The position numbers and the translations under genes were made by a program. Below the pieces are notes generated by a model. The model saw only the letters and a list, made by a program, of their open reading frames with translations. It was not told the origin of the DNA and searched no databases. Positions 53,773 through 62,666 of a DNA stretch of 64,000 bases are shown here, one piece after another. Source of the stretch: Mycolicibacter virginiensis. GTDB lineage: Bacteria > Actinomycetota > Actinomycetes > Mycobacteriales > Mycobacteriaceae. Numbering within the stretch: position 1 is the first letter of the stretch; every line of letters begins with the position of its first letter. The DNA is taken from assembly GCF_022374935.2 (NCBI RefSeq), contig NZ_CP092430.2, forward strand, positions 4,898,001 through 4,962,000. The letters are read 5' to 3'.

Positions 53773-56705
53773 ACCACCAGATTCACCAATCGGCCGGGCA
53801 CCACGATCACCTTCTTCGGGGTGGCACCGGACAGGAATGCCTGCACCTTCTCGTCGGCCAGGGCAGCGGCCTTGATCGCGTCGCCATCGGCATCGGTGGG
53901 CACCGTGACCAGTCCGCGCTTCTTTCCGTTGACCTGTACCGGATAGTCGACGGTGTCGGTCACCAGGTAGGCCGGGTCCGCCACCGGGAACGGTCCGTGC
54001 GCCAGCGAGGAATCGTGGCCGAGTCGCCGCCACAGTTCCTCGGCCAGGTGCGGAGCCAGCGGTGCGAGCAACAGCGCCAGCGGCTCGACGGCCGAGCGCG
54101 GAACCCCTTCGCGATGCTCCTTGGTCAGGTGGTTGGTGTACTCGATCAGCTTGGCAGCCGCGGTGTTGTTGCGCAGTGCCGCATAGTCTTCCGACACCCC
54201 CACGATGGTGCGGTGCAGCAGTCGCAGGGTCTCGGTGTCCGGTTCGCCGTCGAGCACCCGGGTCTCGCCCGTCTCCTCGTCGACAACCAGCCGCCATACC
54301 CGCTGCAGGAAGCGATGTGCGCCGACCACGTCCTTGGTGGCCCACGGCCGCGACATGTCCAGCGGACCCATCGACATCTCGTAGACCCGCAGCGTGTCGG
54401 CGCCGTAGCTGTCGCAGATCTCGTCGGGAGATACCGAATTCTTCAGGCTCTTACCCATTTTGCCGTACTCGGCGAAGACTTCCGTGTCTCCGTCGGCGCC
54501 CGGGAGGTAGAACTTTCCGTCGCGTTCGGTGACTTCGGCGGCCGGCACGTAAGACCCGCGGGCATCGGTGTAGGCGGCAGCCTGGATGTAGCCCTGGTTG
54601 ACCAACCGGCGGTAGGGCTCGCGCGAGCTGACGTGCCCGAGGTCGTAGAGCACCTTGTGCCAGAAACGGCAGTACAGCAGGTGCAGCACCGCGTGCTCGG
54701 CGCCGCCGACGTAGAGGTCCACGCCGCCCGGGTCATTGGGCCCGTGCTCGGCGGGCCGGGGCCCCATCCAGTAGGCCTCATTCTCCGGCGCGCAGAAGCG
54801 TTCGGCGTTGTGCGGGTCGGTGTAACGCAACTCGTACCAGGAACTTCCGGCCCATTGCGGCATGACATTGGTGTCACGGGTGTAGGACCGCAGTCCGTCG
54901 CCGAGGTCCAGCTCGACATGCACCCATTCGGTCGCCTTGGCCAGTGGCGGCGAGGGTTCGCTCGACGCGTCGTCCGGGTCGAACAGCACCGGTGAGTAGT
55001 CGGCGACGTCGGGCAGCTCGACCGGCAGTGCCGCCGCGTCCAGCGGGTGCGCACGACCGTCGGCATCGAAGACGATCGGGAACGGTTCGCCCCAGTACCG
55101 CTGCCGGGCGAAAAGCCAGTCCCGCAACTTGTATTCGATGCGCGCCCAGCCGCGGCCTTGGGCCTCCAGCTGTTGCGTCATCGCCTTCTTGGCGTCACCG
55201 ACCGCCATGCCGTCCAGCGGACCGGAATTGACCAGGGTGCCGTCGCCGGCGTATGCGGATTCTGAGATATCGCCGCCGGAAATGACTTCGATTACCGGTA
55301 GGCCGAACTCGGCGGCGAACTCCCAGTCGCGCTGGTCGTGCCCGGGAACCGCCATGATGGCACCGGTGCCGTAGCCGGCCAGCACGTAGTCGGCGATGAA
55401 GATCGGCACCTGCTGGCCATTGGCGGGATTGGTGGCGTAACTGCCCAGGAACACACCGGTTTTGGTCTTGTTCTCCTGGCGCTCCAGGTCCGACTTCGCC
55501 GCGATCGCCTTGCGATAGTCGGCGACGGCAGCTGTCGGGGTGGCTGCTCCGAATGTCCAGCGCCCGTCCACCCCGTCCGGCCACGCGTCGACGGTCAGTC
55601 GGTCGACCAGCTCGTGCTCGGGGGCGAGCACCAGGTAGGTGGCACCGAAGAGCGTGTCCGGGCGCGTGGTGAATACCTCGATGTCCACTGCTGAACCGTC
55701 GGTGGTGGCCGCGCCGAACAACGCCGCCGCACCGGTGGAGCGCCCGATCCAGTTGCGCTGCATGGTCTTGACCTTCTCCGGCCAGTCCAGCAGTTCGAGA
55801 TCGTCGAGCAGCCGATCGGAGTACGCGGTGATCCGCATCATCCACTGCCGCAACCGCTTCCGGAACACCGGGAAATTGCCGCGGTCGCTTCGCCCATCAG
55901 CGGTGACCTCTTCGTTGGCCAACACGGTGCCCAGCCCCGGACACCAGTTGACCATCGAGTCCGTGCGGTAGACCAGTCGGTGGCCGTCGATGACGTCGGC
56001 ACGCTCACCGGCCGACAGTTGCGCCCAGTCCCGGCCGTCGTCGAGAGTGCGTGCGCGCGCGTCGAATTCGGCGACCAGCTCGGAGATCGGGCGCGCCTTG
56101 TTCGCAGTCGGGTCGAACCAGGCGTTGTAGATCTGCAGGAAGATCCATTGCGTCCACTTGTAGAAGTCGACGTCGGTGGTGGAGAAGCTACGCCGGCTGT
56201 CGTGACCCAGGCCGAGGCGCCGTAGCTGCCGGCGGAAGTTCTCGACATTTGCCTCGGTACGGATCCGCGGGTGGGTGCCGGTCTGCACGGCGTACTGCTC
56301 GGCGGGCAGACCGAACGCGTCGAAGCCCAGGGCGTGCAGCACATTGTGGCCGGTCATCCGGAAGTAGCGGGCGTAGACGTCGGTGGCGATATAGCCGAGC
56401 GGGTGCCCGACGTGCAGGCCGTCCCCGGACGGGTAGGGGAACATGTCCTGGACGAACATCTTGTCGTCGGGAACGGTCGAACCGTCGGTCGGCGCGAGCG
56501 AACCGACCGGGTTGGCGACGTTGAAGGTGCCCGCCTGCTCCCAGTAGTGCTGCCAGGTGTCTTCGATACGCCCGGCCAGCGTCGCGTTGTAGCGGTGCCG
56601 GGGCGCCTGGTCGCTGGGTTCAAGCGGGTCGCCGGGTACCTGAGTGGTCGGGGCTTCGTTCACCTCAACAGGGTAAACGGCGGCGCTTTTCGGTCTGATC
56701 GCCAC
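53769..56705 (-). CDS. leuS: Leucyl-tRNA synthetase
   Basis: Up to 978 aa from GTG 56705. An in-frame GTG at 56663 ([11 protein letters not shown]) gives a more usual mycobacterial length. Class I signature HIGH appears as [11 protein letters not shown] and KMSKS as [10 protein letters not shown]. The CP1 editing domain between them contains [20 protein letters not shown] and [19 protein letters not shown]. The zinc-less insertion [20 protein letters not shown] and the anticodon-binding C-terminal half ([18 protein letters not shown]) are intact. Charges tRNA-Leu in the cytosol. Divergent from the mtc28-like gene across about 140 bp. Orthologue of Rv0041. Confidence 0.97.
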   Translation of the reverse strand: MAIRPKSAAVYPVEVNEAPTTQVPGDPLEPSDQAPRHRYNATLAGRIEDTWQHYWEQAGTFNVANPVGSLAPTDGSTVPDDKMFVQDMFPYPSGDGLHVGHPLGYIATDVYARYFRMTGHNVLHALGFDAFGLPAEQYAVQTGTHPRIRTEANVENFRRQLRRLGLGHDSRRSFSTTDVDFYKWTQWIFLQIYNAWFDPTANKARPISELVAEFDARARTLDDGRDWAQLSAGERADVIDGHRLVYRTDSMVNWCPGLGTVLANEEVTADGRSDRGNFPVFRKRLRQWMMRITAYSDRLLDDLELLDWPEKVKTMQRNWIGRSTGAAALFGAATTDGSAVDIEVFTTRPDTLFGATYLVLAPEHELVDRLTVDAWPDGVDGRWTFGAATPTAAVADYRKAIAAKSDLERQENKTKTGVFLGSYATNPANGQQVPIFIADYVLAGYGTGAIMAVPGHDQRDWEFAAEFGLPVIEVISGGDISESAYAGDGTLVNSGPLDGMAVGDAKKAMTQQLEAQGRGWARIEYKLRDWLFARQRYWGEPFPIVFDADGRAHPLDAAALPVELPDVADYSPVLFDPDDASSEPSPPLAKATEWVHVELDLGDGLRSYTRDTNVMPQWAGSSWYELRYTDPHNAERFCAPENEAYWMGPRPAEHGPNDPGGVDLYVGGAEHAVLHLLYCRFWHKVLYDLGHVSSREPYRRLVNQGYIQAAAYTDARGSYVPAAEVTERDGKFYLPGADGDTEVFAEYGKMGKSLKNSVSPDEICDSYGADTLRVYEMSMGPLDMSRPWATKDVVGAHRFLQRVWRLVVDEETGETRVLDGEPDTETLRLLHRTIVGVSEDYAALRNNTAAAKLIEYTNHLTKEHREGVPRSAVEPLALLLAPLAPHLAEELWRRLGHDSSLAHGPFPVADPAYLVTDTVDYPVQVNGKKRGLVTVPTDADGDAIKAAALADEKVQAFLSGATPKKVIVVPGRLVNLVV

Positions 56706-56846
56706 AGCTTGGTATCAGTTGGATTGCGACCCGGTGAGGGGTTCGTTCCAGGTCGGTTGCAGCCCTGGCGACGCTGTCGGCGCGTGGCTACCGTCATTTC
56801 ACGGCCAGGGCATCACTACCCGGCCCGCCCCGGAAGGACCCTGGAG

Positions 56847-57785
56847 ATGACGAACACCGCGCACCGTTGGCGACTCCTCTTCGGCTGCGCCGCTGTCATG
56901 GCGGCGGGCTTGGCCGGTATCCCCGCCGTGGCGGCCGAGCCGCTGGTCCCGGCACAGCCGAACCCCTACGGCCCCGCCGCCCAGCCGGCAGCGGTGCCGG
57001 TAACCGGGCCGCTCGCGTCGGCCCCGCGCCCGGCGGCTCCGGTGCCCGCGCTCCCGCCACCGGCGGGCGTACCCGGGGCCCCGGCGGCGGTAGCGCCGCC
57101 GAGTGGTCTCGTGCCGGCGACCTCGGGCACCCTGCGTGACTACTTCGCGGCCAAGAAGGTGCAGTTGCAACCGCAACAGCCCGCCGGGTTCAACGCGTTC
57201 AACATCACCTTGCCGATGCCGGCGGGCTGGTCCCACGTGCCCGACCCCAACGTCCCTGACGCGTTCGCCGTGATCGCCGACCGCCGCAGCGGGTCGCTTT
57301 ACACCCCCAACGCCCAGGTCGTGGTCTACCGGCTGGACGGCCAGTTCGACCCGAAGGAAGCGATCACACACGGGTTCGTCGACAGCCAGACACTGATGGC
57401 CTGGCAGACCACCAACGCCTCGCTGAACGACTTCAACGGGTTCCCCTCGTCGATCATCGAGGGGACCTACCGCGACGCCGACATGACGCTGAACACGTCG
57501 CGGCGCCACGTGATCGTGCCGACCGACGACACGTCCTACCTGGTGTCGCTGACCGTGACCACCGGTGCCGGTCGCGCGATCGGCACGGCTCCGGCGACCG
57601 ACGGGATCATCAACGGGTTCCGGGTCGAGCGGCCCGGTACCAACCCGCCGCCGCCCGCCCCCAGCGGTCCGGTGCAATCAGGCACGGTGCGCCACCAGGT
57701 GGGCACCGCGCCGCCGCCGCTCGATGCCCCCCACCCTCCGGTGGAGTCCGGCGTCATCCGCCACCAGGTGGGCACCACGGGTTAA
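56847..57785 (+). CDS. mtc28: Proline-rich secreted antigen, LpqN/mtc28 family
   Basis: 312 aa from ATG 56847, with GGAAGGA upstream. Signal peptide to about AVAAEPL. Residues 35-90 are a Pro/Ala linker, then an LpqN-type domain (about 95-265) with DYFAAKKVQLQPQQPAGFNAFN, MPAGWSHVPDPNVPDAFAVIAD and DFNGFPSSIIEGTYRDADM. The C-terminal 45 residues contain the tandem motif SG-T/V-V/I-RHQVGT twice, separated by a Pro-rich spacer. M. tuberculosis mtc28 (Rv0040c, about 310 aa) is a secreted T-cell antigen of unknown function. Same place next to leuS. Confidence 0.92.
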   Translation: MTNTAHRWRLLFGCAAVMAAGLAGIPAVAAEPLVPAQPNPYGPAAQPAAVPVTGPLASAPRPAAPVPALPPPAGVPGAPAAVAPPSGLVPATSGTLRDYFAAKKVQLQPQQPAGFNAFNITLPMPAGWSHVPDPNVPDAFAVIADRRSGSLYTPNAQVVVYRLDGQFDPKEAITHGFVDSQTLMAWQTTNASLNDFNGFPSSIIEGTYRDADMTLNTSRRHVIVPTDDTSYLVSLTVTTGAGRAIGTAPATDGIINGFRVERPGTNPPPPAPSGPVQSGTVRHQVGTAPPPLDAPHPPVESGVIRHQVGTTG

Positions 57786-57809
57786 CCGCCCGGCTCGTAT
57801 GGTGGACCC

Positions 57810-58259
57810 ATGCTGATCATGGGTGTCTTGTGCCTGGTTGCGGCGTTGGTGTCGCTGGTCTTCGGTGTGCGGACCCTGGTGCGCCCACTCACCGGTGACC
57901 CCGAACAGTTGGTGCTGCGGGCTGTCGCGCCCGCCCAGATCGCCGTCGGGGTGATCCTGGGCGCGGGTGGCGTGCTGGTGCTGGCCGGCCCGTCGTCGAT
58001 GGCACTGCTGGCGCTGATCATCTCGATCACCGGGGCACTCGCCACGCTGGCCGCCGGAGCCTGGCAGGGCGCCCGCTACGCGGCACGCCTGTCGGCTCAG
58101 GCCAACGCGGCAGCCGACGCCGGCTGTTGCGCCTCGGGCTGCGGCTGCGGCGACAGTGCGCCCGTCGAGGAGGCGGGTTGCGGAGCGGGCTGCGGTTGCG
58201 GAGAACCCGCGCCGCCGGAGCCGGCCTCCGGGTGCGGCAGCGGCTGCGGCTGCGGGTAA
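57810..58259 (+). CDS. Rv0039c-like membrane protein with cysteine-rich tail
   Basis: 149 aa from ATG 57810. Three hydrophobic segments: MLIMGVLCLVAALVSLVFGV, VAPAQIAVGVILGAGGVLVLAG and SMALLALIISITGALATLAAG. The last ~45 residues carry three CGCG-type modules (CCASGCGCG, CGAGCGCG, CGSGCGCG) with ten Cys, separated by acidic Ala/Pro linkers. The M. tuberculosis homologue Rv0039c is shorter as I recall, so the Cys-rich tail may be lineage-specific. It could bind metal or form a surface-exposed disulphide array; neither is shown. 24 bp after mtc28, likely cotranscribed. Confidence 0.8.
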   Translation: MLIMGVLCLVAALVSLVFGVRTLVRPLTGDPEQLVLRAVAPAQIAVGVILGAGGVLVLAGPSSMALLALIISITGALATLAAGAWQGARYAARLSAQANAAADAGCCASGCGCGDSAPVEEAGCGAGCGCGEPAPPEPASGCGSGCGCG

Positions 58260-58287
58260 GACGCCTCGGGCGGAGCTGGCCGCCGGC

Positions 58288-58893
58288 TCAGTTGCGGCTG
58301 ATGTCGATCGGGTGGGTGGCCAACAGCGCGGTGGGCCAGGGCTGTCGACGCAGCGCTCGTCCCCACAGGTCGACTCGCGGCGGCACCATCACATCCGACG
58401 GCAGCGCAGAGAGCACGATCCAATCATCGCGCTCGATCTCGCCCTCGAGCTGGCCGATGGTCCAACCGGCATAGCCGGCGAAGATCCGTACACCCTCCAC
58501 ATGCGGCGCAATGGTCTCGGGATCGGCATCGAGATCGACCATCACCAGCCGACCGTCGATGTGCCGCAGTCCGGGCACACCGTGGGGTTCGGCGCCGACC
58601 CGCAACAGCCCGACGCACAGGGCGGCATCGCGTTTGACCGGGCCGCCGATGAACATCGTTTTGGGCTTGGCGGCCAGCTCGGACCACTGCGGCAGCACGT
58701 TGTAGACAGCGGTTTCACTGGGGCGGTTGAGCACCACGCCCAAGGTTCCACCGTCGTTGTGCTCGACCACGTAGATCACCGTGCGGCGAAACGTGGGTTC
58801 GAGCAGATCGGTGTTGGCCAACAGCAGCGTGCCAGCCCGTACCCGATGCGCAGCGGGCGCGACATAGTCCTCGGGATCTTCGGGTTGGGCCAT
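58288..58893 (-). CDS. YqgE/AlgH family protein (UPF0301, Rv0038-like)
   Basis: 201 aa from ATG 58893, the usual family length; the frame is open to 58959. Contains RAGTLLLANTDLLEPTFRRTVIYVVEHNDGGTLGVVLNRP, MFIGGPVKRDAALCVG, IFAGYAGWTIGQLEGEIERDDW and the C-terminal DLWGRALRRQ. Conserved bacterial family of unknown biochemical role. Cytosolic. Converges on the Rv0039c-like gene (28-bp gap) and diverges from the MFS gene at 59017. Confidence 0.93.
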   Translation of the reverse strand: MAQPEDPEDYVAPAAHRVRAGTLLLANTDLLEPTFRRTVIYVVEHNDGGTLGVVLNRPSETAVYNVLPQWSELAAKPKTMFIGGPVKRDAALCVGLLRVGAEPHGVPGLRHIDGRLVMVDLDADPETIAPHVEGVRIFAGYAGWTIGQLEGEIERDDWIVLSALPSDVMVPPRVDLWGRALRRQPWPTALLATHPIDISRN

Positions 58894-59016
58894 TTTTCCA
58901 TCATGACACCCGCCGCCGTCATCCGTGTTGAGCTGTGCCGAACATCGGCCGACCCGCAATATTTGTAGGCTGGTTTGGGGCCGGCCGCGCCGCCGCCCGA
59001 CTCTGGAAGAGGTTCT

Positions 59017-60324
59017 GTGGTGGATAACCGCGCACCCGCGACACTATGGCGGTCGGCGCGCGGGCTGCCGGAGTTCCGCAGACTGCTGGAACTGCGGGCC
59101 GCCAGCCAATTCGGCGACGGCCTGTTCCAAGCCGGGCTGGCCGGAGCGCTGCTGTTCAACCCGGACCGGGCCGCCTCCCCTTGGGCGATCGCGGGCGCGT
59201 TCGCCGTGCTGTTCCTGCCGTATTCGGTGCTGGGGCCGTTCGCCGGCGCGCTGCTGGACCGCTGGGATCGACGCCTGGTGATGGTGGTGGCCAACCTCGC
59301 CCGGCTGGTGCTGGTGCTCGGGATCGCCGCGCTGCTGGCTGTCGGCGCCGGTGATCTGCCGGTGCTGTGCGCGGCGCTGATCGCCAACGGGTTCACCCGG
59401 TTCATCGCCTCCGGGCTGTCGGCGGCGCTGCCCCACGTGGTGCCGCGCGAGCAGGTCGTGACGATGAACGCCGTGGCGATCGCCGTCGGTGCGGTGGCCG
59501 CCTTTTTGGGCGCCAACTTCATGCTGCTGCCGCGCTGGCTGATCGGTGCCGACGACCGCGGTGCGGCGTCGATCATCGCGGCCGTAGCCATCCCGGTCGC
59601 GATCGCCCTGGTGCTCTCGCTGCGCTTCGAAGCCCACGTGCTCGGTCCGGACGACACCAAGCGGGCGATCCACGGCTCGGTGCTCTATGCGGTGACGACA
59701 GGCTGGATGCACGGCATCCGGACGGTGCGCGACCGGCCTACGGTGGCCGCCACCCTGTCCGGACTGGCCGCGCACCGAATGGCCTTCGGCATCAACACGC
59801 TGGTGGTGCTGGTACTGGTGCGGCACGTCGGCGAGCACACGGTGTCCGGCCTGGGCACCACGGCGTTGTTCGTCGCCTCGGCCGGCGCCGGGTCATTTCT
59901 GGCCACGGTGCTGACCCCGCCCGCGGTGCACCGCTGGGGCCGCTACGCCACCACCAACGGCGCCCTGGGGGCGGCCGCGGTCATCCAACTGGCTGCCGTC
60001 GGGCTGTACCTACCGGTGCTGGTGTTGTGCGGATTCCTGCTTGGAGTCGCCGGGCAGGTGGTCAAGCTCTGCGCCGACACGGCCATGCAGATCGACGTCG
60101 ACGACGCCCTGCGCGGACACGTCTTTGCGGTACAGGATTCGCTGTTCTGGGTGTCATTCATCGCCGCTGTGGCCGGCGCCGCAGCACTGATTCCCCCCGA
60201 CGGGCAGGCGCCGTCGCTGATTGTGGCCGGCACCCTGCTGTATCTGGTCGGTTTGGCCGGTCACGCGTTCATCGGGCGGCGGCGCGAACCGGTGAGCTTA
60301 AAGTACGAGCATGGCCGAAACTGA
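59017..60324 (+). CDS. MFS transporter (Rv0037c-like)
   Basis: 435 aa from GTG 59017 (GTG 59020 adjacent), with GGAAGAGG upstream. Twelve hydrophobic helices; the cytosolic loop 2-3 motif [14 protein letters not shown] is a typical MFS signature. The rest matches Rv0037c in order and length. Substrate unknown; such proteins resemble macrolide-type efflux pumps. The stop overlaps the start of the Rv0036c-like gene by 14 bases, so the two are translated from one mRNA. Confidence 0.9.
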   Translation: MVDNRAPATLWRSARGLPEFRRLLELRAASQFGDGLFQAGLAGALLFNPDRAASPWAIAGAFAVLFLPYSVLGPFAGALLDRWDRRLVMVVANLARLVLVLGIAALLAVGAGDLPVLCAALIANGFTRFIASGLSAALPHVVPREQVVTMNAVAIAVGAVAAFLGANFMLLPRWLIGADDRGAASIIAAVAIPVAIALVLSLRFEAHVLGPDDTKRAIHGSVLYAVTTGWMHGIRTVRDRPTVAATLSGLAAHRMAFGINTLVVLVLVRHVGEHTVSGLGTTALFVASAGAGSFLATVLTPPAVHRWGRYATTNGALGAAAVIQLAAVGLYLPVLVLCGFLLGVAGQVVKLCADTAMQIDVDDALRGHVFAVQDSLFWVSFIAAVAGAAALIPPDGQAPSLIVAGTLLYLVGLAGHAFIGRRREPVSLKYEHGRN

Positions 60325-61084
60325 ATCGATCGTCGCGGACCTGAGCGCCGAAAGCGACGAGCTCGACGCCCTGGTATCCCCGCTCGCCGACAGTCAGTGG
60401 GGCACGCCCACGCCGGCGGCGGGCTGGTCGATCGCCCATCAGATCGGGCATCTGCTGTGGACCGATCGGGTGTCGCTGACCGCCATCACCGACGAGGCGG
60501 GTTTTGCTGCCGCACTCACCGACGCGATGAAAGATCCGGCCGGATTCGTCGACGCCGCCGCCGCCGAACTGGCCCAGCTGCCGCCGGCCGAGCTGTTGGC
60601 CGACTGGCGCTCTACCCGCGCGAAACTGCACCAAGAGTTGCTCGGTGTGGCTGACGGCCGCAAGCTGCCGTGGTTCGGCCCGCCGATGAGCGCCGCCTCG
60701 ATGGCCACAGCTCGGCTGATGGAGACCTGGGCGCACGGCCTGGACGTGGCCGACGCGCTCGGGGTGCGGCGGCGTCCCACGGCGCGGTTGCGGTCGATCG
60801 CCCACCTGGGGGTGCGGACCCGGGACTTCGCCTTCACCGTGCACAATCTGACCCCGCCGGCCGAACCGTTTCACGTGGAACTTCACGCGCCCGAGGGCGG
60901 AGTGTGGGCATGGGGCCCGGTGAACGCCGCACAGCGGGTGACCGGATCCGCCGAGGACTTCTGCTTTTTGGTGACGCAGCGGCGTGCGCTGGCCGACCTG
61001 GACGTCACCGCCCACGGCGACGACGCGCAGCGTTGGTTGGAGATCGCCCAAGCCTTCGCGGGGCCTCCCGGCCGGGGGCGCTGA
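60311..61084 (+). CDS. Maleylpyruvate-isomerase/DinB-type metal-binding protein (Rv0036c-like)
   Basis: 257 aa from ATG 60311, overlapping the MFS stop by 14 bases. The N-terminal four-helix bundle has [19 protein letters not shown], whose His residues and later [14 protein letters not shown] form the DinB/MDMPI metal site (His, His, His). The C-terminal domain (about 175-257) has [14 protein letters not shown]. Belongs to the TIGR03084 family, unknown function, possibly mycothiol-dependent by analogy with maleylpyruvate isomerase. Orthologue of Rv0036c by sequence and neighbourhood. Confidence 0.9.
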   Translation: MAETESIVADLSAESDELDALVSPLADSQWGTPTPAAGWSIAHQIGHLLWTDRVSLTAITDEAGFAAALTDAMKDPAGFVDAAAAELAQLPPAELLADWRSTRAKLHQELLGVADGRKLPWFGPPMSAASMATARLMETWAHGLDVADALGVRRRPTARLRSIAHLGVRTRDFAFTVHNLTPPAEPFHVELHAPEGGVWAWGPVNAAQRVTGSAEDFCFLVTQRRALADLDVTAHGDDAQRWLEIAQAFAGPPGRGR

Positions 61085-61139
61085 GCGCTTGCGCGAAGAG
61101 AGCCGGAGCCGAATAACCCGAGCCGGGGGCGCTGAGCGC
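61071..61139. repeat. Short direct repeat between convergent genes
   Basis: An 18-base sequence (GCCGGGGGCGCTGAGCGC) occurs at 61071-61088 and again at 61122-61139. The first copy contains the stop codon of the Rv0036c-like gene. The second abuts the stop of the minus-strand PE-PPE gene. No convincing intrinsic terminator is seen. Confidence 0.7.
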
Positions 61140-61140
61140 C

Positions 61141-62010
61141 TCAGAACCAGGCCAGGACCCCGCCGATGATCATGTCGAGCGAATTCAGCAACGCCTGGAA
61201 CATGTTCACGTTGGCGGAGTCGATCATGTGGTACGTCGCGTTTCCGATCACCTCATCGGTCGCGCTGGCGATCTCCGCTGGAGTCAGCCCCAGGTATGCC
61301 AGGTGGTCGCTGAACATGCCGGCCATCTGCTGGCCGTTATCCCAGTTCGCGAAGCCGTCGCTGGAGAGGGAGTAGATGTCTGTCGTGTACAGATCACTCG
61401 GGGTCACCAGGCCGATCACCGAATCAATGTGCATCATCTCGGCGAACTGATAGACCATGTTGATCACGTCGTCATGCCACGACTCCGGTAGCCCTTGCAG
61501 CAATGTCGCCATGAATCCGCTCAGGAATCCGCCGTCCGCGGCACTGTCACCGACCATCACGAAATGCAGTGCGTCCAAAGGTATGTCGGGATACTGCTGA
61601 TGGAGTTGTTCCGCCGCCAGCCCCGCCGCGACATTGGACTGCGAGTAACCGAAGACGTACAGCGGGTCTTCGGAACTGAACGCGCCGTCGCTCCATCGCT
61701 GTGCGATCGCGTCAGTCAGAATCTGGGTGGCCCCGCTGATGCTGGCGTTCAGATCGTTGGTCTCCGGCACTTGTAGAAACGTCGCCGTTCCGTCGGGGTC
61801 GAACCCGTTCGGCACCAGGTAGAGGTCTTTGCTCAGGTCGAGCCAAGCCTGGTTCATCGCCGGGATCATGACCAGGGCTTCTGCGGCCAGGCCGTACTCC
61901 AGGATCCGGTGATCACCAGCGGCGAGGCCCGCGCCACTGGCCGCTCCGATCATCGTCGGGGCGGCCACCAGCGGTGCCCCCAGCAGGGCGCCCACCCACA
62001 TCTTCATCAT
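61141..62010 (-). CDS. Exported PE-PPE-domain protein (paralogue 4)
   Basis: 289 aa from ATG 62010 (ATG 62007 adjacent), with GGGGGAGG upstream; the frame is open to 62046. Signal peptide to about GAASGAGLA. The PE-PPE domain has nucleophile motif FGYSQSN, with Ser in place of the final Gly of GxSxG. Blocks LDALHFVMVGDSAADGG and HLAYLGLTPAEIASATDEVI correspond to HFVFIGDP and MMYLGLTPDQVANHTATTDD of the genes at 756-2797. A diverged relative of those. Activity uncertain because of the altered elbow. It lies between the conserved Rv0036c-like and Rv3906c-like genes, so it is an insertion relative to those blocks. Confidence 0.85.
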   Translation of the reverse strand: MMKMWVGALLGAPLVAAPTMIGAASGAGLAAGDHRILEYGLAAEALVMIPAMNQAWLDLSKDLYLVPNGFDPDGTATFLQVPETNDLNASISGATQILTDAIAQRWSDGAFSSEDPLYVFGYSQSNVAAGLAAEQLHQQYPDIPLDALHFVMVGDSAADGGFLSGFMATLLQGLPESWHDDVINMVYQFAEMMHIDSVIGLVTPSDLYTTDIYSLSSDGFANWDNGQQMAGMFSDHLAYLGLTPAEIASATDEVIGNATYHMIDSANVNMFQALLNSLDMIIGGVLAWF

Positions 62011-62110
62011 TGGTGCCTCCCCCGTGGGGTGTCCTACCCGAGGCAAAGATGTCGCCGGGTTCAGTATTTCCGGCTTCGCCGTTCTTCGATACCCCTAGAT
62101 GCCCGGCAGT

Positions 62111-62641
62111 TCACAAAACGGTGGCGCCGTCGGCGGCGCCGTCACCATCGGCGTCGGTGAGCTTGACGTTCCACCGCCCGTCGCCGTCGGTGTCGACGTA
62201 GGCCGCGCCGTAGCGGCCCGGCTCACTGCCGATCAGCACCCGATCAGCCCGCCCGTCGCCGTCGGAGTCCAGCAGCCGGTCATTGACCCGCCCGTCGCCG
62301 TCGAAATCCACCAGCGGACCGCCGGTGTGCTCGACGTCGTCGAGACCCAGCCAGCGCAGCCCGCCCGATCGATCCGCCGAGCCCGCCATGGCGCCGTGTC
62401 CCCAGCTGCCGGAGCCGTCGTCGATGAAGGAGGCCTCCGGGGTGCCGTCGTCGTCGAGGTCCAGCAGAAGGTGGTCGGCTACGCCGTCGCCGTCGAGATC
62501 CACTAGCGCGTCGTCGCGCAGTCCGTCGCCGTCGAAATCGAGGCTGATGGCGTCGGCCACCCCGTCCCCGTCAAGATCCAAGTCCGCAGCGCCGGTCCAC
62601 ATCGTGGCCGCGCCGTCACCGTCGCCCAGGCAGTAGTCCAT
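62111..62641 (-). CDS. Acidic DxDxDG-repeat protein (Rv3906c-like)
   Basis: 176 aa from ATG 62641. Eight repeats of the form D-x-D-x-D-G, for example DLDGDGVADHLLL, DFDGDGRVNDRLL, DSDGDGRADRVLI and DTDGDGRWNVKLT. Most have a period of about 12 residues with two short interruptions. Each repeat resembles a dockerin, EF-hand or thrombospondin-type-3 calcium loop. No signal peptide or TM helix, so probably cytosolic or exported by another route. It is 25 bp downstream of pcnA on the same strand, the position of Rv3906c in M. tuberculosis. Calcium binding is a prediction only. Confidence 0.87.
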   Translation of the reverse strand: MDYCLGDGDGAATMWTGAADLDLDGDGVADAISLDFDGDGLRDDALVDLDGDGVADHLLLDLDDDGTPEASFIDDGSGSWGHGAMAGSADRSGGLRWLGLDDVEHTGGPLVDFDGDGRVNDRLLDSDGDGRADRVLIGSEPGRYGAAYVDTDGDGRWNVKLTDADGDGAADGATVL

Positions 62642-62666
62642 ACCCTGCTCAGACGCGCAGATCCCG

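Noticed and set aside
56706..56846. Searched for a T-box or leader peptide upstream of leuS
   Set aside because: No Leu-codon run, specifier stem or terminator pair was seen in the 141-bp divergent gap.
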